From Patescibacteria group bacterium (GTDB taxonomy: Bacteria > Patescibacteriota > Saccharimonadia > CAILAD01 > GCA-016700035), in contig JAUPVH010000066.1 of the NCBI GenBank assembly GCA_030917125.1, positions 1-14,895 on the forward strand: a stretch of 14,895 nt of DNA, read 5' to 3'. The position numbers and the translations under genes were made by a program. Below the pieces are notes generated by a model. That model was not told the DNA's origin, ran no database searches, and saw only the letters and a program-made list of their open reading frames with translations. Below, in pieces: positions 1 through 6,795 of this stretch (its first letter is position 1; every line of letters begins with the position of its first letter).

Positions 1-248
1 GCTCCACTCGCTACCAGGCTATGTTCAATGGCACCTGGATCAAAGCCCAGCACTCCATTATGATAATCGCCAGCTTCTATATAGGTGAAAGGTACACCCA
101 TTTGCCCAGAACGTTGTATCATTTCGCGAGCTTTTTCGGGGTTCTGGTCAACTTTGTATTCTTCATAACTAATATTTTTCTCGTCCATCCAATTAGTGAG
201 CATGGTACAAAATGGGCAAGATTGGGTACTATATACGGTAATTTTCAT
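1..248 (-). CDS. Glutaredoxin-like thiol-disulfide oxidoreductase (partial, cut by window edge)
   Basis: The reading frame is open from an ATG at 248 to base 1, giving 82 complete codons; the 3' end lies outside the window. The protein begins MKITVYSTQSCPFC, a beta strand followed by the CPFC redox site at residues 11-14, as in glutaredoxins and NrdH-type redoxins. Further on, MGVPFTYI carries the cis-proline that contacts substrate in the thioredoxin fold. The expected role is reduction of disulfides or mixed thiols in the cytosol; no signal peptide is present. A GGAG Shine-Dalgarno lies 8 nt upstream of the ATG. It is the last visible gene of the Fur-rhodanese-glutaredoxin operon, 17 nt after the rhodanese stop, which suggests control by the PerR-like regulator. 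Family assignment is firm; the exact subfamily cannot be told from the visible part. Confidence 0.85.
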   Translation of the reverse strand, partial: MKITVYSTQSCPFCTMLTNWMDEKNISYEEYKVDQNPEKAREMIQRSGQMGVPFTYIEAGDYHNGVLGFDPGAIEHSLVASG

Positions 249-265
249 GAGTGTTCTCCGATTCG

Positions 266-682
266 TTAGATGTTAGTGAATTCTAGTCCGGCAGCTTCGG
301 CGTCAGCCATTCCGCCGAGATCGATGACGTCTGTATAACCAGCCTGCTTGAGGATAGTGGCCGCCTGTGCAGAACGATTACCGCTCCGACAATACAGATA
401 GATTTTTTGGTTTTTATCGGCGTTAGGTGTCTCCGCCGCCTCCAGTGACTGTAGAGGCAAATTTACTGCTTGCTTGGCGTGACTGGCGCTAAACTCCTCG
501 GGCGTACGTACATTCAGCACGATAGCATCAGTAGCTATTTGTGATGCTTGAGGAGTGTTATTCCTCGCATTCTCGGTAGTTGCCGCCTCACTTGTTGCCA
601 GATTGCGCGACACATATATCCCCCCGACAAGGATTGCAGTGCCAACTAAGGCGAGCGCTACTAAAATTCCTGTTTTCTTCAT
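266..682 (-). CDS. Membrane-anchored rhodanese-like protein
   Basis: 138 aa. Residues 5-24 form one hydrophobic segment after two lysines, with no lipobox, so it reads as an uncleaved signal anchor holding the domain outside the membrane. After a Thr/Ala/Asn-rich linker comes a single rhodanese domain (about 50-138). It shows VRTPEEF at 58-64, close to the family's DVRTPEEF but with Asn in place of the first Asp, and the active-site loop CRSGNRS at 98-104 with catalytic Cys98. Such domains carry sulfane sulfur as a cysteine persulfide or act in thiol redox chemistry. The GGAGGG ribosome site 4 nt before the ATG is strong, and the start overlaps the Fur-family stop by 4 nt (ATGA), so the two genes are translationally coupled. 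Location outside the membrane is inferred from the anchor; the real substrate is unknown. Confidence 0.85.
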   Translation of the reverse strand: MKKTGILVALALVGTAILVGGIYVSRNLATSEAATTENARNNTPQASQIATDAIVLNVRTPEEFSASHAKQAVNLPLQSLEAAETPNADKNQKIYLYCRSGNRSAQAATILKQAGYTDVIDLGGMADAEAAGLEFTNI

Positions 683-1071
683 GTTTCCCTCCTATTTTGA
701 CAGTTCACACAGCTCCCCTGCACTAAGAGTTGTCCCGTAATTTTGCAACCGCCCAGATCTTGCTCAAGCGCGTTGAGCAGTCGGTGGTCGAGCTTAACAT
801 CACGCAAGCCAGAACAGTGCGAGCACGCAAAGTGATCATGTGGATCGAGATTGGCATCAAAGCGAGCTGAGCCATCTGGAGCATTTGGAGCAAGCGCAAG
901 TTCGCCGTGCTCTACGAGTCGCGCAGTAATACGGTGTACGGTCGTAGCGCTTAAATCTGGATACGCTTGTCGGAGCGCTTGTAAAATGTCGGCATTAGTG
1001 GCATGGCCTTTCGCTCGCACGAAATCTTGTACCGCTTGAGAATACTTAGTTGTGCGCGTGATTGTTTGCAT
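679..1071 (-). CDS. Fur-family metalloregulator, PerR-like
   Basis: 130 aa. An N-terminal winged helix (about 10-60) is followed by the Fur dimerisation domain. Two CxxC pairs, Cys83/Cys86 and Cys121/Cys124, match the structural zinc site. Aligned by eye with Bacillus PerR, the regulatory-metal ligands all have counterparts: His23, Asp72, His78, His80 and Asp91. The Asp at the last position is the PerR-type residue, so peroxide sensing by metal-catalysed oxidation is plausible, but iron or another metal is not excluded. The helix that reads DNA has TTVHR where most relatives have TTVYR. It heads an operon with a rhodanese and a glutaredoxin, fitting a thiol or oxidative stress response. The start lies 1 nt from a palindromic operator and has no usable ribosome site, so the mRNA is probably leaderless and autoregulated. 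Confidence 0.85.
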   Translation of the reverse strand: MQTITRTTKYSQAVQDFVRAKGHATNADILQALRQAYPDLSATTVHRITARLVEHGELALAPNAPDGSARFDANLDPHDHFACSHCSGLRDVKLDHRLLNALEQDLGGCKITGQLLVQGSCVNCQNRRET

Positions 1072-1072
1072 G

Positions 1073-1101
1073 CTCTTAATGTAAACGATTTACAATAAGA
1101 G
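1073..1101 (-). promoter_or_regulatory. Palindromic Fur/PerR-type operator over the promoter of the Fur-family gene
   Basis: A 29-base inverted repeat is centred on 1087. On the minus strand it reads CTCTTA, then TTGTAAA, a TCG centre, then TTTACAT and TAAGAG. Twelve of fourteen base pairs across the centre match. The core TGTAAA-N3-TTTACA has the size and symmetry of Fur-superfamily boxes. It fills the space between the -35 hexamer and the start codon of the Fur-family gene, so binding would block RNA polymerase. Autoregulation is inferred from position. Confidence 0.75.
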
Positions 1102-1107
1102 TGTCAA
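1078..1107 (-). promoter_or_regulatory. Sigma-70-type promoter of the Fur-rhodanese-glutaredoxin operon, leaderless
   Basis: On the minus strand a perfect TTGACA (1102-1107) is followed by an 18-nt spacer and TACATT (1078-1083). The expected transcription start, 7 nt downstream of the -10 box, falls on the A of the ATG at 1071. The -35 box overlaps the last codons of the sulP gene, so the operon can be transcribed separately from sulP. Confidence 0.65.
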
Positions 1108-2843
1108 GATTTGTGGTGATGTTTTTTGGGTGAAAGTAATTCTGCTTCAATAACATCTTTTACCGGATCAATGTCGTAGCGTTCACAATATGCGCCGTAA
1201 GCTTTCCCAATTGAAGCGAAGCGTGGCCGATTTTCGAGACGTGCGCCTAAGCCGGTACGACGTAGGGTGTCTCGAATAGGGCCTTTTACGCGGGCGGTGG
1301 CCACGATAATTCCCAGATCTTCGAGCTCGAAAATTAGGCTCTTCAGCATTTTTGCGCCGGTTGAATCGATACTCGAGATGGCTTCAGCGTCAATTAAAAG
1401 CCAACGAACTTTATGAGGGCTGTGATTAATAAAATGAATGACGCGGTCATGAAAATAATCTGAATTACCGAAAAACAACGGGGCATCAAAACGGTAAATG
1501 ATCAGCCCGGGCGTGTCATAAGTTTTTGGTGGTCTAGAGGTATCTCGGAATGTTAGTCCGTCTTTAGTGACACCGAGTGTGGCATCGTGAGGAAAAGCGT
1601 GAGTTCGTACTAAGTTAATAATTGCAAGCACAATCGCTAAGCCGATCCCTGGTAAAATACCCAATATCGCCACTCCCAATAGCGTAGCAATTGCAAGGAG
1701 CGCCTCGGTATGCCAGCCACGCCAAATAGCATCCAGTTCGTCGAGATCAAATATTTTATATGCCGAGAGAATAATAATGATGGCAAGGGCTGCCTTCGGA
1801 ATATATTGCAAAAATGGTGAAAGCAGCCAAATCGCGGCAGCAATAATGATGGCCCCAAAAATTTGCGACCATTGGGATGATGCGCCAATAGTATCGTTTA
1901 CTAATGTACGAGAAACACTGGCAGAAATTGGCATACCCCCTACCGGTACGACGGCAAGGTTGGCCACGCCAATGCTTTTGAGCTCTGTTTGGCTCGAAAC
2001 TTCCTCGCGATTTTTGGATGCCACCGACCTCGCAATTGCCACCGAATCCGCGTACGAAATGAGCGCAATCGCAGCTGCCGGCCATACCAACAGATACAGA
2101 GTGCTCCAATCAAAGTTTGCTGGAACTGTTATTTGCGGCCATCCACTTGGGATCGGGCCAACTGTGGCAATACCCATATTGGCAAAGCCCAGTGCAGCTG
2201 AAGCAATCGTAGAGCCAATTAACAGCACAATCGCAATCGGCACAGATTTGAGATAACGAATCATTAAAACCCCCACCACGAGCAAAATACAACTCAGAAT
2301 CACCGTAGGTATATGGATGGCTGAGAGATTCGTAACGATTGCGACAATATTTTTCCAGACATTTTCACCGCCAGCAGATAAACCTAACATCTTAGGAATC
2401 TGATCGAAAATTAATACCAGAGATACACCAGCCAAATAACCAAGTAAAATCGGGCGAGATAAAAAGGTGGCAAGATAATGTAAGCCAAAGCCTGAACCTA
2501 CCAATTGCAGACCACCGACAAAAAGCGCCAGAATCGCGGAGAAAAAACTGGCCACAACAATATTGCCGTTCACGAGTGGCGCAATCGCCGCACCAGCCAT
2601 AATTGCCATGGTCGCGTCAGGCCCTACAATCACTCGACGCGAGGAGGTCAATAGCGCGTACATCAACATCGAAGTTACTGCTGTAAACAGTCCAACATTT
2701 ACAGGCACCCCTACCAACTGTGAGTACGCCATTGCTTGTGGGATTGCCAGGGCGGCAATGGTGACTCCGGCAAGAACATCTGTACCGGGTGTAATATTCT
2801 TCCAGCTAGCAAGTAGATTTTTTGGCTGACGCGTGATAAACAT
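1104..2843 (-). CDS. SulP-family (SLC26-like) anion transporter with STAS domain
   Basis: 579 aa from the ATG at 2843. Residues about 10-420 are a series of hydrophobic segments opening with the SulP signature region (AGVTIAALAIPQAMAYSQL and VGLFTAV), followed by SRRVIVGPDATMA. A cytosolic STAS domain fills about 445-555, with the typical LLIDAEAISSIDSTGA strand-loop. The C-terminus is short and basic (KKHHHKS). SulP proteins import sulfate, bicarbonate or other anions; the substrate cannot be decided here. I prefer ATG 2843 over the in-frame TTG at 2861 because GAGGGA lies about 9 nt before the ATG. It ends 32 nt before the Fur-family gene, whose -35 box overlaps its stop. Length and domain order are normal for bacterial SulP. 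Confidence 0.9.
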   Translation of the reverse strand: MFITRQPKNLLASWKNITPGTDVLAGVTIAALAIPQAMAYSQLVGVPVNVGLFTAVTSMLMYALLTSSRRVIVGPDATMAIMAGAAIAPLVNGNIVVASFFSAILALFVGGLQLVGSGFGLHYLATFLSRPILLGYLAGVSLVLIFDQIPKMLGLSAGGENVWKNIVAIVTNLSAIHIPTVILSCILLVVGVLMIRYLKSVPIAIVLLIGSTIASAALGFANMGIATVGPIPSGWPQITVPANFDWSTLYLLVWPAAAIALISYADSVAIARSVASKNREEVSSQTELKSIGVANLAVVPVGGMPISASVSRTLVNDTIGASSQWSQIFGAIIIAAAIWLLSPFLQYIPKAALAIIIILSAYKIFDLDELDAIWRGWHTEALLAIATLLGVAILGILPGIGLAIVLAIINLVRTHAFPHDATLGVTKDGLTFRDTSRPPKTYDTPGLIIYRFDAPLFFGNSDYFHDRVIHFINHSPHKVRWLLIDAEAISSIDSTGAKMLKSLIFELEDLGIIVATARVKGPIRDTLRRTGLGARLENRPRFASIGKAYGAYCERYDIDPVKDVIEAELLSPKKHHHKS

Positions 2844-2894
2844 TTTTTGTATTTCCCTCAACGATACTTATTAAAACTTAGCATACAACTTAAG

Positions 2895-3191
2895 CTAATT
2901 TGAGCGCAAACCCAGCTCGCTACCATCAATCAACTTGAGCTTACGGTCTCTCGTCATGCTTTTTATTTGTACTTCTGTCTTTAGGGCAGTCGATCTATCT
3001 GGGCAATCTGACCGATACACCAGCTCAACTGGTTGACGGGAACGGGTATATTTTGCCCCAGATCGGTTGGAGTTATGCTCGGCGACGCGTTTTTGCACAT
3101 CGCGGGCAATGCCGGTGTAGAGCGAATCGTCGGCGCACCGTACTATATAGACGCTATAGGTCTTATCGACAGTAGTCGCTGGTTTTACCAC
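2895..3191 (-). CDS. Small GIY-YIG domain protein (UPF0213/YhbQ type)
   Basis: 98 aa from a GTG start at 3191. The protein is essentially one GIY-YIG nuclease fold. YSVYIVRCADDSLYTGI holds the two conserved tyrosine-containing strands, EHNSNRSGAKYTRSR the conserved basic part, and LKTEVQIK the expected catalytic glutamate. Proteins of this short type are widespread; a structure-specific DNA nuclease role is likely but not well defined. The frame stays open upstream to 3464, but that part is the shadow of the neighbouring gene. GTG 3191 is supported by AGGGG 9 nt upstream and by where the homologous region begins. It overlaps the end of the upstream peptidase-like gene by 29 nt, so the two are probably translated together. 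Confidence 0.85.
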   Translation of the reverse strand: MVKPATTVDKTYSVYIVRCADDSLYTGIARDVQKRVAEHNSNRSGAKYTRSRQPVELVYRSDCPDRSTALKTEVQIKSMTRDRKLKLIDGSELGLRSN

Positions 3192-4002
3192 TGGCTGGAT
3201 CCCCTGCTGGAAGCGCGCGGATATTTTTTTCGTCGGCCTCAGGCACCCAATCGAACCAACACACGGCATACCATGAAAGTTCTTTATCCTGCTGATGGGC
3301 AGCCTGGTACGATGGTGACTTACTGGCTTCATTCTGCGCTCGATAGTCGTACACACCCCAGTCAAAGAAGGTGTTCTTGGTTTTTGTGAGCCCCACCGAA
3401 GTAGCAAGCGGTTCTCCTTGTGGAATATACATTGCCGGCTCAATTTGCTGCGTACGGGAATCACCTTCAGTAGCAGCTGGCCAGTTCTCTGTCAGTTTCT
3501 TGAGATTGTTTGGTATCTCGCGTAAGTGCCCAACCCGATACATCACGCCACAGTTATTCATTACATCAAACGTGTACTGAATCTCTCCATTGGTGAGGTA
3601 TTGACCACCACGCACTGCAAAGCCATCAATTGGCGCCTCTACGGCGATGGCATTATTAGATGAGTTATCCATACGGAACCCGCCGTGCGGCTTATAATTT
3701 CCACCGCGTTTTTGGCCGGGATACAAAATGCTTGTAACCTTAGTTAGATCAGTCGGGGTTTTCATTATTGGCTGAGCGGGGCAGTCTGGTGGTGTTTCGG
3801 TGGCCTGCCAACCTGTTTCGGTCTGTTGCCAGATCAACTTCTGTTCTTTAGGCGCCTCCGCGATTGGGGCGGTAGTTTCCGTCGGTTTTTTATTACTATT
3901 GAGAGCAAACCAAATTCCGCCGGCAATCAACGATACGACAACTATAATTATTACGCCCTCGATTAAGGCGAATCCTGATTTTTGATTTATTGAGTTTTTC
4001 AT
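3163..4002 (-). CDS. Anchored M23/LytM-like peptidase-domain protein with pilin-type N-terminus
   Basis: 279 aa. Residues 9-34 read SGFALIEGVIIIVVV and on, which matches the type IV prepilin site: Gly10, Phe11 and Glu at mature position 5 (residue 15), then a hydrophobic helix. A Pro/Thr/Glu-rich linker reaches about residue 70. Residues 95-225 resemble an M23 (LytM) fold: HGGFRMD with His106 and Asp112, APIDGFAVRGG as the beta core, VGHL with His159, and FFDWGVYD near the end. The spacing between the first His and Asp is longer than the usual HxxxD, so activity on peptidoglycan is uncertain. There are several cysteines, which fits an extracellular protein. It lies 44 nt after the DUF4352-like gene and overlaps the GIY-YIG gene. 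Anchoring is well supported, peptidase function only moderately. Confidence 0.6.
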   Translation of the reverse strand: MKNSINQKSGFALIEGVIIIVVVSLIAGGIWFALNSNKKPTETTAPIAEAPKEQKLIWQQTETGWQATETPPDCPAQPIMKTPTDLTKVTSILYPGQKRGGNYKPHGGFRMDNSSNNAIAVEAPIDGFAVRGGQYLTNGEIQYTFDVMNNCGVMYRVGHLREIPNNLKKLTENWPAATEGDSRTQQIEPAMYIPQGEPLATSVGLTKTKNTFFDWGVYDYRAQNEASKSPSYQAAHQQDKELSWYAVCWFDWVPEADEKNIRALPAGDPASGKTSDYCR

Positions 4003-4010
4003 ACTAGTTA

Positions 4011-4026
4011 TGGTTAATGATAACCA
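4011..4026. repeat. Inverted repeat upstream of the M23-like gene
   Basis: TGGTTA and TAACCA flank a 4-nt centre, a perfect 6-bp dyad ending 8 nt before the ATG at 4002. It could be a small operator or an mRNA hairpin. It has no T-run on the minus strand, so a terminator is unlikely. No obvious Shine-Dalgarno precedes this ATG. Confidence 0.35.
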
Positions 4027-4046
4027 ACTCTAAGCCCTAACTCAAG

Positions 4047-4571
4047 CTATTGCCCTAACGTATACTTCGATTCTTGTGCGTTTTTTACGATTGGGGTAAA
4101 AACAAATTTTAGCGTCTGTGAATCTATCGGAACTAAATAGCTAACCGTACCGGTAATTTCTGTACCGACCGATACTGGCCCAGCGTTGATTGGATTTTCT
4201 TGCGTAGCCGGAGCCATCGGCCACTCCTGCCCAGCCTCATCAATCACTTTTGTCTGTAGTACTGGCGCAAAGTGAAAAATATCAGGGGAAGAATTCTTAA
4301 CTTTCAAATCTACTATGGCAAACTTCAAGTCGGGTGGTGCCAAGTAAGGCTCTGTGCCCACAGAGTCATATCGCACGTTTGTAACTTCAACTTGAGCCGC
4401 TTCTGCGCTTGCACGGGTATCAAGTTCAGTCTTTTTCCCATGGTTAATCACAAATACCCCAACCAAAATTCCAACCACCACCCAAACTGCCATCATTGCA
4501 AAGCTTATAATAGGAGAAACCTTACGATTATGGAACTTATTCATATGCTGAACCCGCGATCGTTTTTTCAT
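4047..4571 (-). CDS. Membrane-anchored DUF4352-like protein
   Basis: 174 aa. A basic N-terminus (KKRSR) is followed by one transmembrane segment at about 20-43, and the rest should face outward. Residues 60-170 look like an immunoglobulin-like beta sandwich of the DUF4352 type: a strand VEVTNVRY, a LKFAIVDLKVKNSS strand, an EAGQEWPM turn, then VSVGTEITGTVSYLVP and LKFVFTP. Such domains are common on bacterial surfaces and have no fixed activity. Its ATG overlaps the stop of the cytochrome b5-like gene by 4 nt (ATGA), so it is translated with it and may be a partner at the cell surface, for example a docking protein. Met10 is a possible later start, but the overlap favours Met1. The domain call is by pattern only. 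Confidence 0.6.
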   Translation of the reverse strand: MKKRSRVQHMNKFHNRKVSPIISFAMMAVWVVVGILVGVFVINHGKKTELDTRASAEAAQVEVTNVRYDSVGTEPYLAPPDLKFAIVDLKVKNSSPDIFHFAPVLQTKVIDEAGQEWPMAPATQENPINAGPVSVGTEITGTVSYLVPIDSQTLKFVFTPIVKNAQESKYTLGQ

Positions 4572-5245
4572 TGCACTTTTCCTACATAATAACCATTAAG
4601 CGTTGTATACGCCCCTGCTTTATGCGGGTGCTGTTCACCTGCAGTTGAGAGTGAGCCGTTGAGATACCCAGTAATGTCTTTTCCGCACGTAGATGAATTA
4701 AATACTGTACGGACTTTGTGTTTTGTGACATATGGCGTCACTTCATAATATCCGCCATTATAGATTACCCAGCAATCTGAAGCCGAATTATGTTTTGCTA
4801 CCTCAGCCGACGTACAAACTCCTCCGGGCGAACCACAACCCGCCGCTGGAGGTTTGGGCGTTGGTGATGGCGGCTTCGGCGTGGTTGTTGTAGTTGTTCC
4901 GCCCGATGGTGATGCCGGTTTTGGAGTCGATAGGCTCGTAGTAGAAGATCCTGTTCCAGATTGAGCTGGCGCTGAACTACTACTCGGAGCTGGTGAACTC
5001 GTAGTTGCACTAGGTTGAGGGGCGGCATCGGGATCACCATGTGGAGTTATGACAGGGGTTCCATCTTCTGCAATCTGTACCCCGTCCTGTATTTGCCCCT
5101 CGCTATCCGCGGTCGAATCAGTCGTTACGCTCGTGTTGCCAAGAAAGCTCGATCCTTCAGGCAGGGCAAAACCAGCAATGAGTAGGCTCATAAATCCAAG
5201 CCCAAACACTACCAAGCTAATTAATACAATCTGCTTTATTTTCAT
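4568..5245 (-). CDS. Exported cytochrome b5-like heme protein with Pro/Ser/Thr linker
   Basis: 225 aa. Residues 5-28 form a signal or anchor helix. Residues 30-135 are low-complexity Ser/Thr/Pro, the look of a flexible cell-wall or surface spacer. Residues 140-225 match the cytochrome b5 fold: TSAEVAKHNSASDCWVIYNG, YYEVTPYVTKH, STCGKDITGYL, then HPHKAGAYTTLNGYYVGKV. Likely heme ligands are His176 (the HPGG position, here HKVR) and His206 or His208. Cys137, Cys144, Cys158 and Cys187 could form disulfides outside the cell. The start overlaps the flavocytochrome stop by 4 nt (ATGA), so the two are co-produced. Together they suggest electron flow from cytosolic NAD(P)H through membrane hemes to a surface heme. 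The fold call is strong; the electron partner is inferred. Confidence 0.8.
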   Translation of the reverse strand: MKIKQIVLISLVVFGLGFMSLLIAGFALPEGSSFLGNTSVTTDSTADSEGQIQDGVQIAEDGTPVITPHGDPDAAPQPSATTSSPAPSSSSAPAQSGTGSSTTSLSTPKPASPSGGTTTTTTPKPPSPTPKPPAAGCGSPGGVCTSAEVAKHNSASDCWVIYNGGYYEVTPYVTKHKVRTVFNSSTCGKDITGYLNGSLSTAGEQHPHKAGAYTTLNGYYVGKVQ

Positions 5246-6558
5246 GACATTGAAAACTCTTCTGTATGTATTCTACTCTTTGCTATACCTTTTTTCACGA
5301 ATTGATCAGTTAAGGCATGCATCATCGGTGGCGGGCCACATATAAGAATATCAACTGTTTTTAGATCCCCTGAATTACTCGCAATTTTCTCTGCGGTGAG
5401 GAAGCCATCCTTGTCTGTAATGATTGGGAAAAACCTAACTTTACCCGCATGCTTGTTGGTAGTTTGCACAATCGCGCTGTAGTCCACCATTTCGTCAGGA
5501 GTTTTCACTGAGTAATAAAAATCTACATCATAATCATCTGCAACATCTGAAATCATTGAAAGAAATGGCGTAACCCCAATTCCACCGGCAACCCAAACCT
5601 GTTTTTTGGCAGTAAAATTACGGAATGAAAATCGTCCGTATGCGCCCTCTATCCAAACTGTCTGCCCCTTCATGCTGGGAGCTAAATCTACAAGTGCTTT
5701 TGTATAGCTGCCAAGCGACTTAACGGTTATCGAAATTCCTGGGAATGCAGAGTTTGATGAAACCGTAAATGGGTGCCATTCATGCGATAGCCCCTCACTA
5801 CGAAAAGAAACAAATATAAACTGTCCACTCTCAAAGCCTACACTGTCATGCTTTGGCTTCATAATCAGTCTCACTACACCCGGAGCGATAATCCCTGTTT
5901 CTGTAACTTCATACTCATAGCGGCGCACGAAAAAACGCGGAAGTAATGTTCGATATATAAATGCCACGGCAGCCATAACTAACCAAGCAAGAATGTAGTA
6001 AAACAATAGTGGGCTCCGTGATGTATCGCTTGAAATAAGCAGTACGTGTAAACCCATCAGTAAAAAGGCCAACCCAAGGAACTTATGTGATAACAGCCAA
6101 ATGCGATACGGGAGTTTTACAAAAAAAGTTACAATCATAAGCCCAATAAATAGCCATAATCCCAGAACACCAAGTGTTATCGCCAAATCGGCAAATGTCG
6201 GTAAAAGCTGCAAGGCAGCTTCCCGAAAACTGCTTTCTGCTATGCGCAAACTTAAAAGTATCGGATGAATCAAAGCGAATGATATGGCTAAGCCGCCAAT
6301 CAAGTGATGAGCGACATAGGCTTTATTAAGCCCTCCAAATAGCTGTTCCACAAACCGCCAACGCGTTGATAATACTAAATTAATACAGTAGAGCACGATA
6401 GCAAGTAAACCAGTAACTCTTCCTAGACTTCCTAGTGACTGGGCTGGAGTCGCAAAACGTAAGTTAAGCGGTACAACGCTACTCCAAATAATCACCGGGA
6501 TAAGTGTCGCGATAATTACGAGCGTCCATGAGACTTGGTTTAATGTGGGTTTTTTCAT
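5242..6558 (-). CDS. Ferric-reductase/NOX-type transmembrane flavocytochrome b
   Basis: 438 aa. Residues 10-205 hold about six transmembrane helices. Two helices carry heme histidine pairs at equal spacing, His85/His98 and His158/His171, the bis-heme layout of ferric reductases and NADPH oxidases. The cytosolic part (about 212-438) is a ferredoxin-reductase module: FAD-binding HPFTVSS at 262-268, GAYGRF at 305-310, NAD(P)-binding GGIGVTPFLSM at 325-335, CGPPPMM at 407-413, and a C-terminal EEF. It should take electrons from NAD(P)H and pass them across the membrane to iron, oxygen or another acceptor. The next gene, an exported cytochrome b5, is a natural acceptor. It is the first gene of the operon; the 237-nt upstream region is shared with divergent manC. 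No clear ribosome site is seen before the ATG. Confidence 0.9.
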   Translation of the reverse strand: MKKPTLNQVSWTLVIIATLIPVIIWSSVVPLNLRFATPAQSLGSLGRVTGLLAIVLYCINLVLSTRWRFVEQLFGGLNKAYVAHHLIGGLAISFALIHPILLSLRIAESSFREAALQLLPTFADLAITLGVLGLWLFIGLMIVTFFVKLPYRIWLLSHKFLGLAFLLMGLHVLLISSDTSRSPLLFYYILAWLVMAAVAFIYRTLLPRFFVRRYEYEVTETGIIAPGVVRLIMKPKHDSVGFESGQFIFVSFRSEGLSHEWHPFTVSSNSAFPGISITVKSLGSYTKALVDLAPSMKGQTVWIEGAYGRFSFRNFTAKKQVWVAGGIGVTPFLSMISDVADDYDVDFYYSVKTPDEMVDYSAIVQTTNKHAGKVRFFPIITDKDGFLTAEKIASNSGDLKTVDILICGPPPMMHALTDQFVKKGIAKSRIHTEEFSMS

Positions 6559-6795
6559 AGATTCAGAACAATCAGCAATATAATTTATCTATAAGTATAC
6601 TACTCATAACTTTACTAAAGAGCTAGTGCTAGAGCTCGGTTTCTGAAGAATATAGGTATGCCAAATACAGCTGTGTTAAGTATAAATAACCACGTAATTT
6701 CATAAATCAAATTACAATGAGCAGCATACAGCTTTAGCACCAAGCGCTAAATCCATATTTCCCATCTGAAGCGATTCTTTGCTACAATCACTTCT
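6559..6795. other. Divergent intergenic region between flavocytochrome operon and manC
   Basis: This 237-base A+T-rich stretch holds no convincing ORF. Minus-strand TATACT and TATATT hexamers near 6570-6600 could serve the flavocytochrome operon, but neither has a good -35 box. A dyad, TTTAGC (6733-6738) and GCTAAA (6746-6751) with a 7-nt centre, lies just upstream of the manC -35 and could be a regulator site. Confidence 0.4.
6759..6788 (+). promoter_or_regulatory. Promoter of the manC-type gene, leaderless
   Basis: TTCCCA (6759-6764), an 18-nt spacer and TACAAT (6783-6788) precede the ATG at 6796 by only 7 nt after the -10 box. Transcription would begin at or next to the start codon. No Shine-Dalgarno is present, which agrees with a leaderless message. 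Confidence 0.55.

Noticed and set aside
1777..2256. 159-aa plus-strand frame inside sulP
   Set aside because: Shadow of a clear SulP protein on the other strand; no ribosome site and no recognisable domain.
2878..2900. Possible hairpin TTAGC/GCTAA after the GIY-YIG stop
   Set aside because: Only 5 bp with an 11-nt loop and a broken T-run, too weak to call a terminator.
3192..3464. Long N-terminal extension of the GIY-YIG frame (189-aa version)
   Set aside because: It is the out-of-frame shadow of the M23-like gene. Its residues look random and the GIY-YIG family begins near the GTG at 3191, which has a ribosome site.
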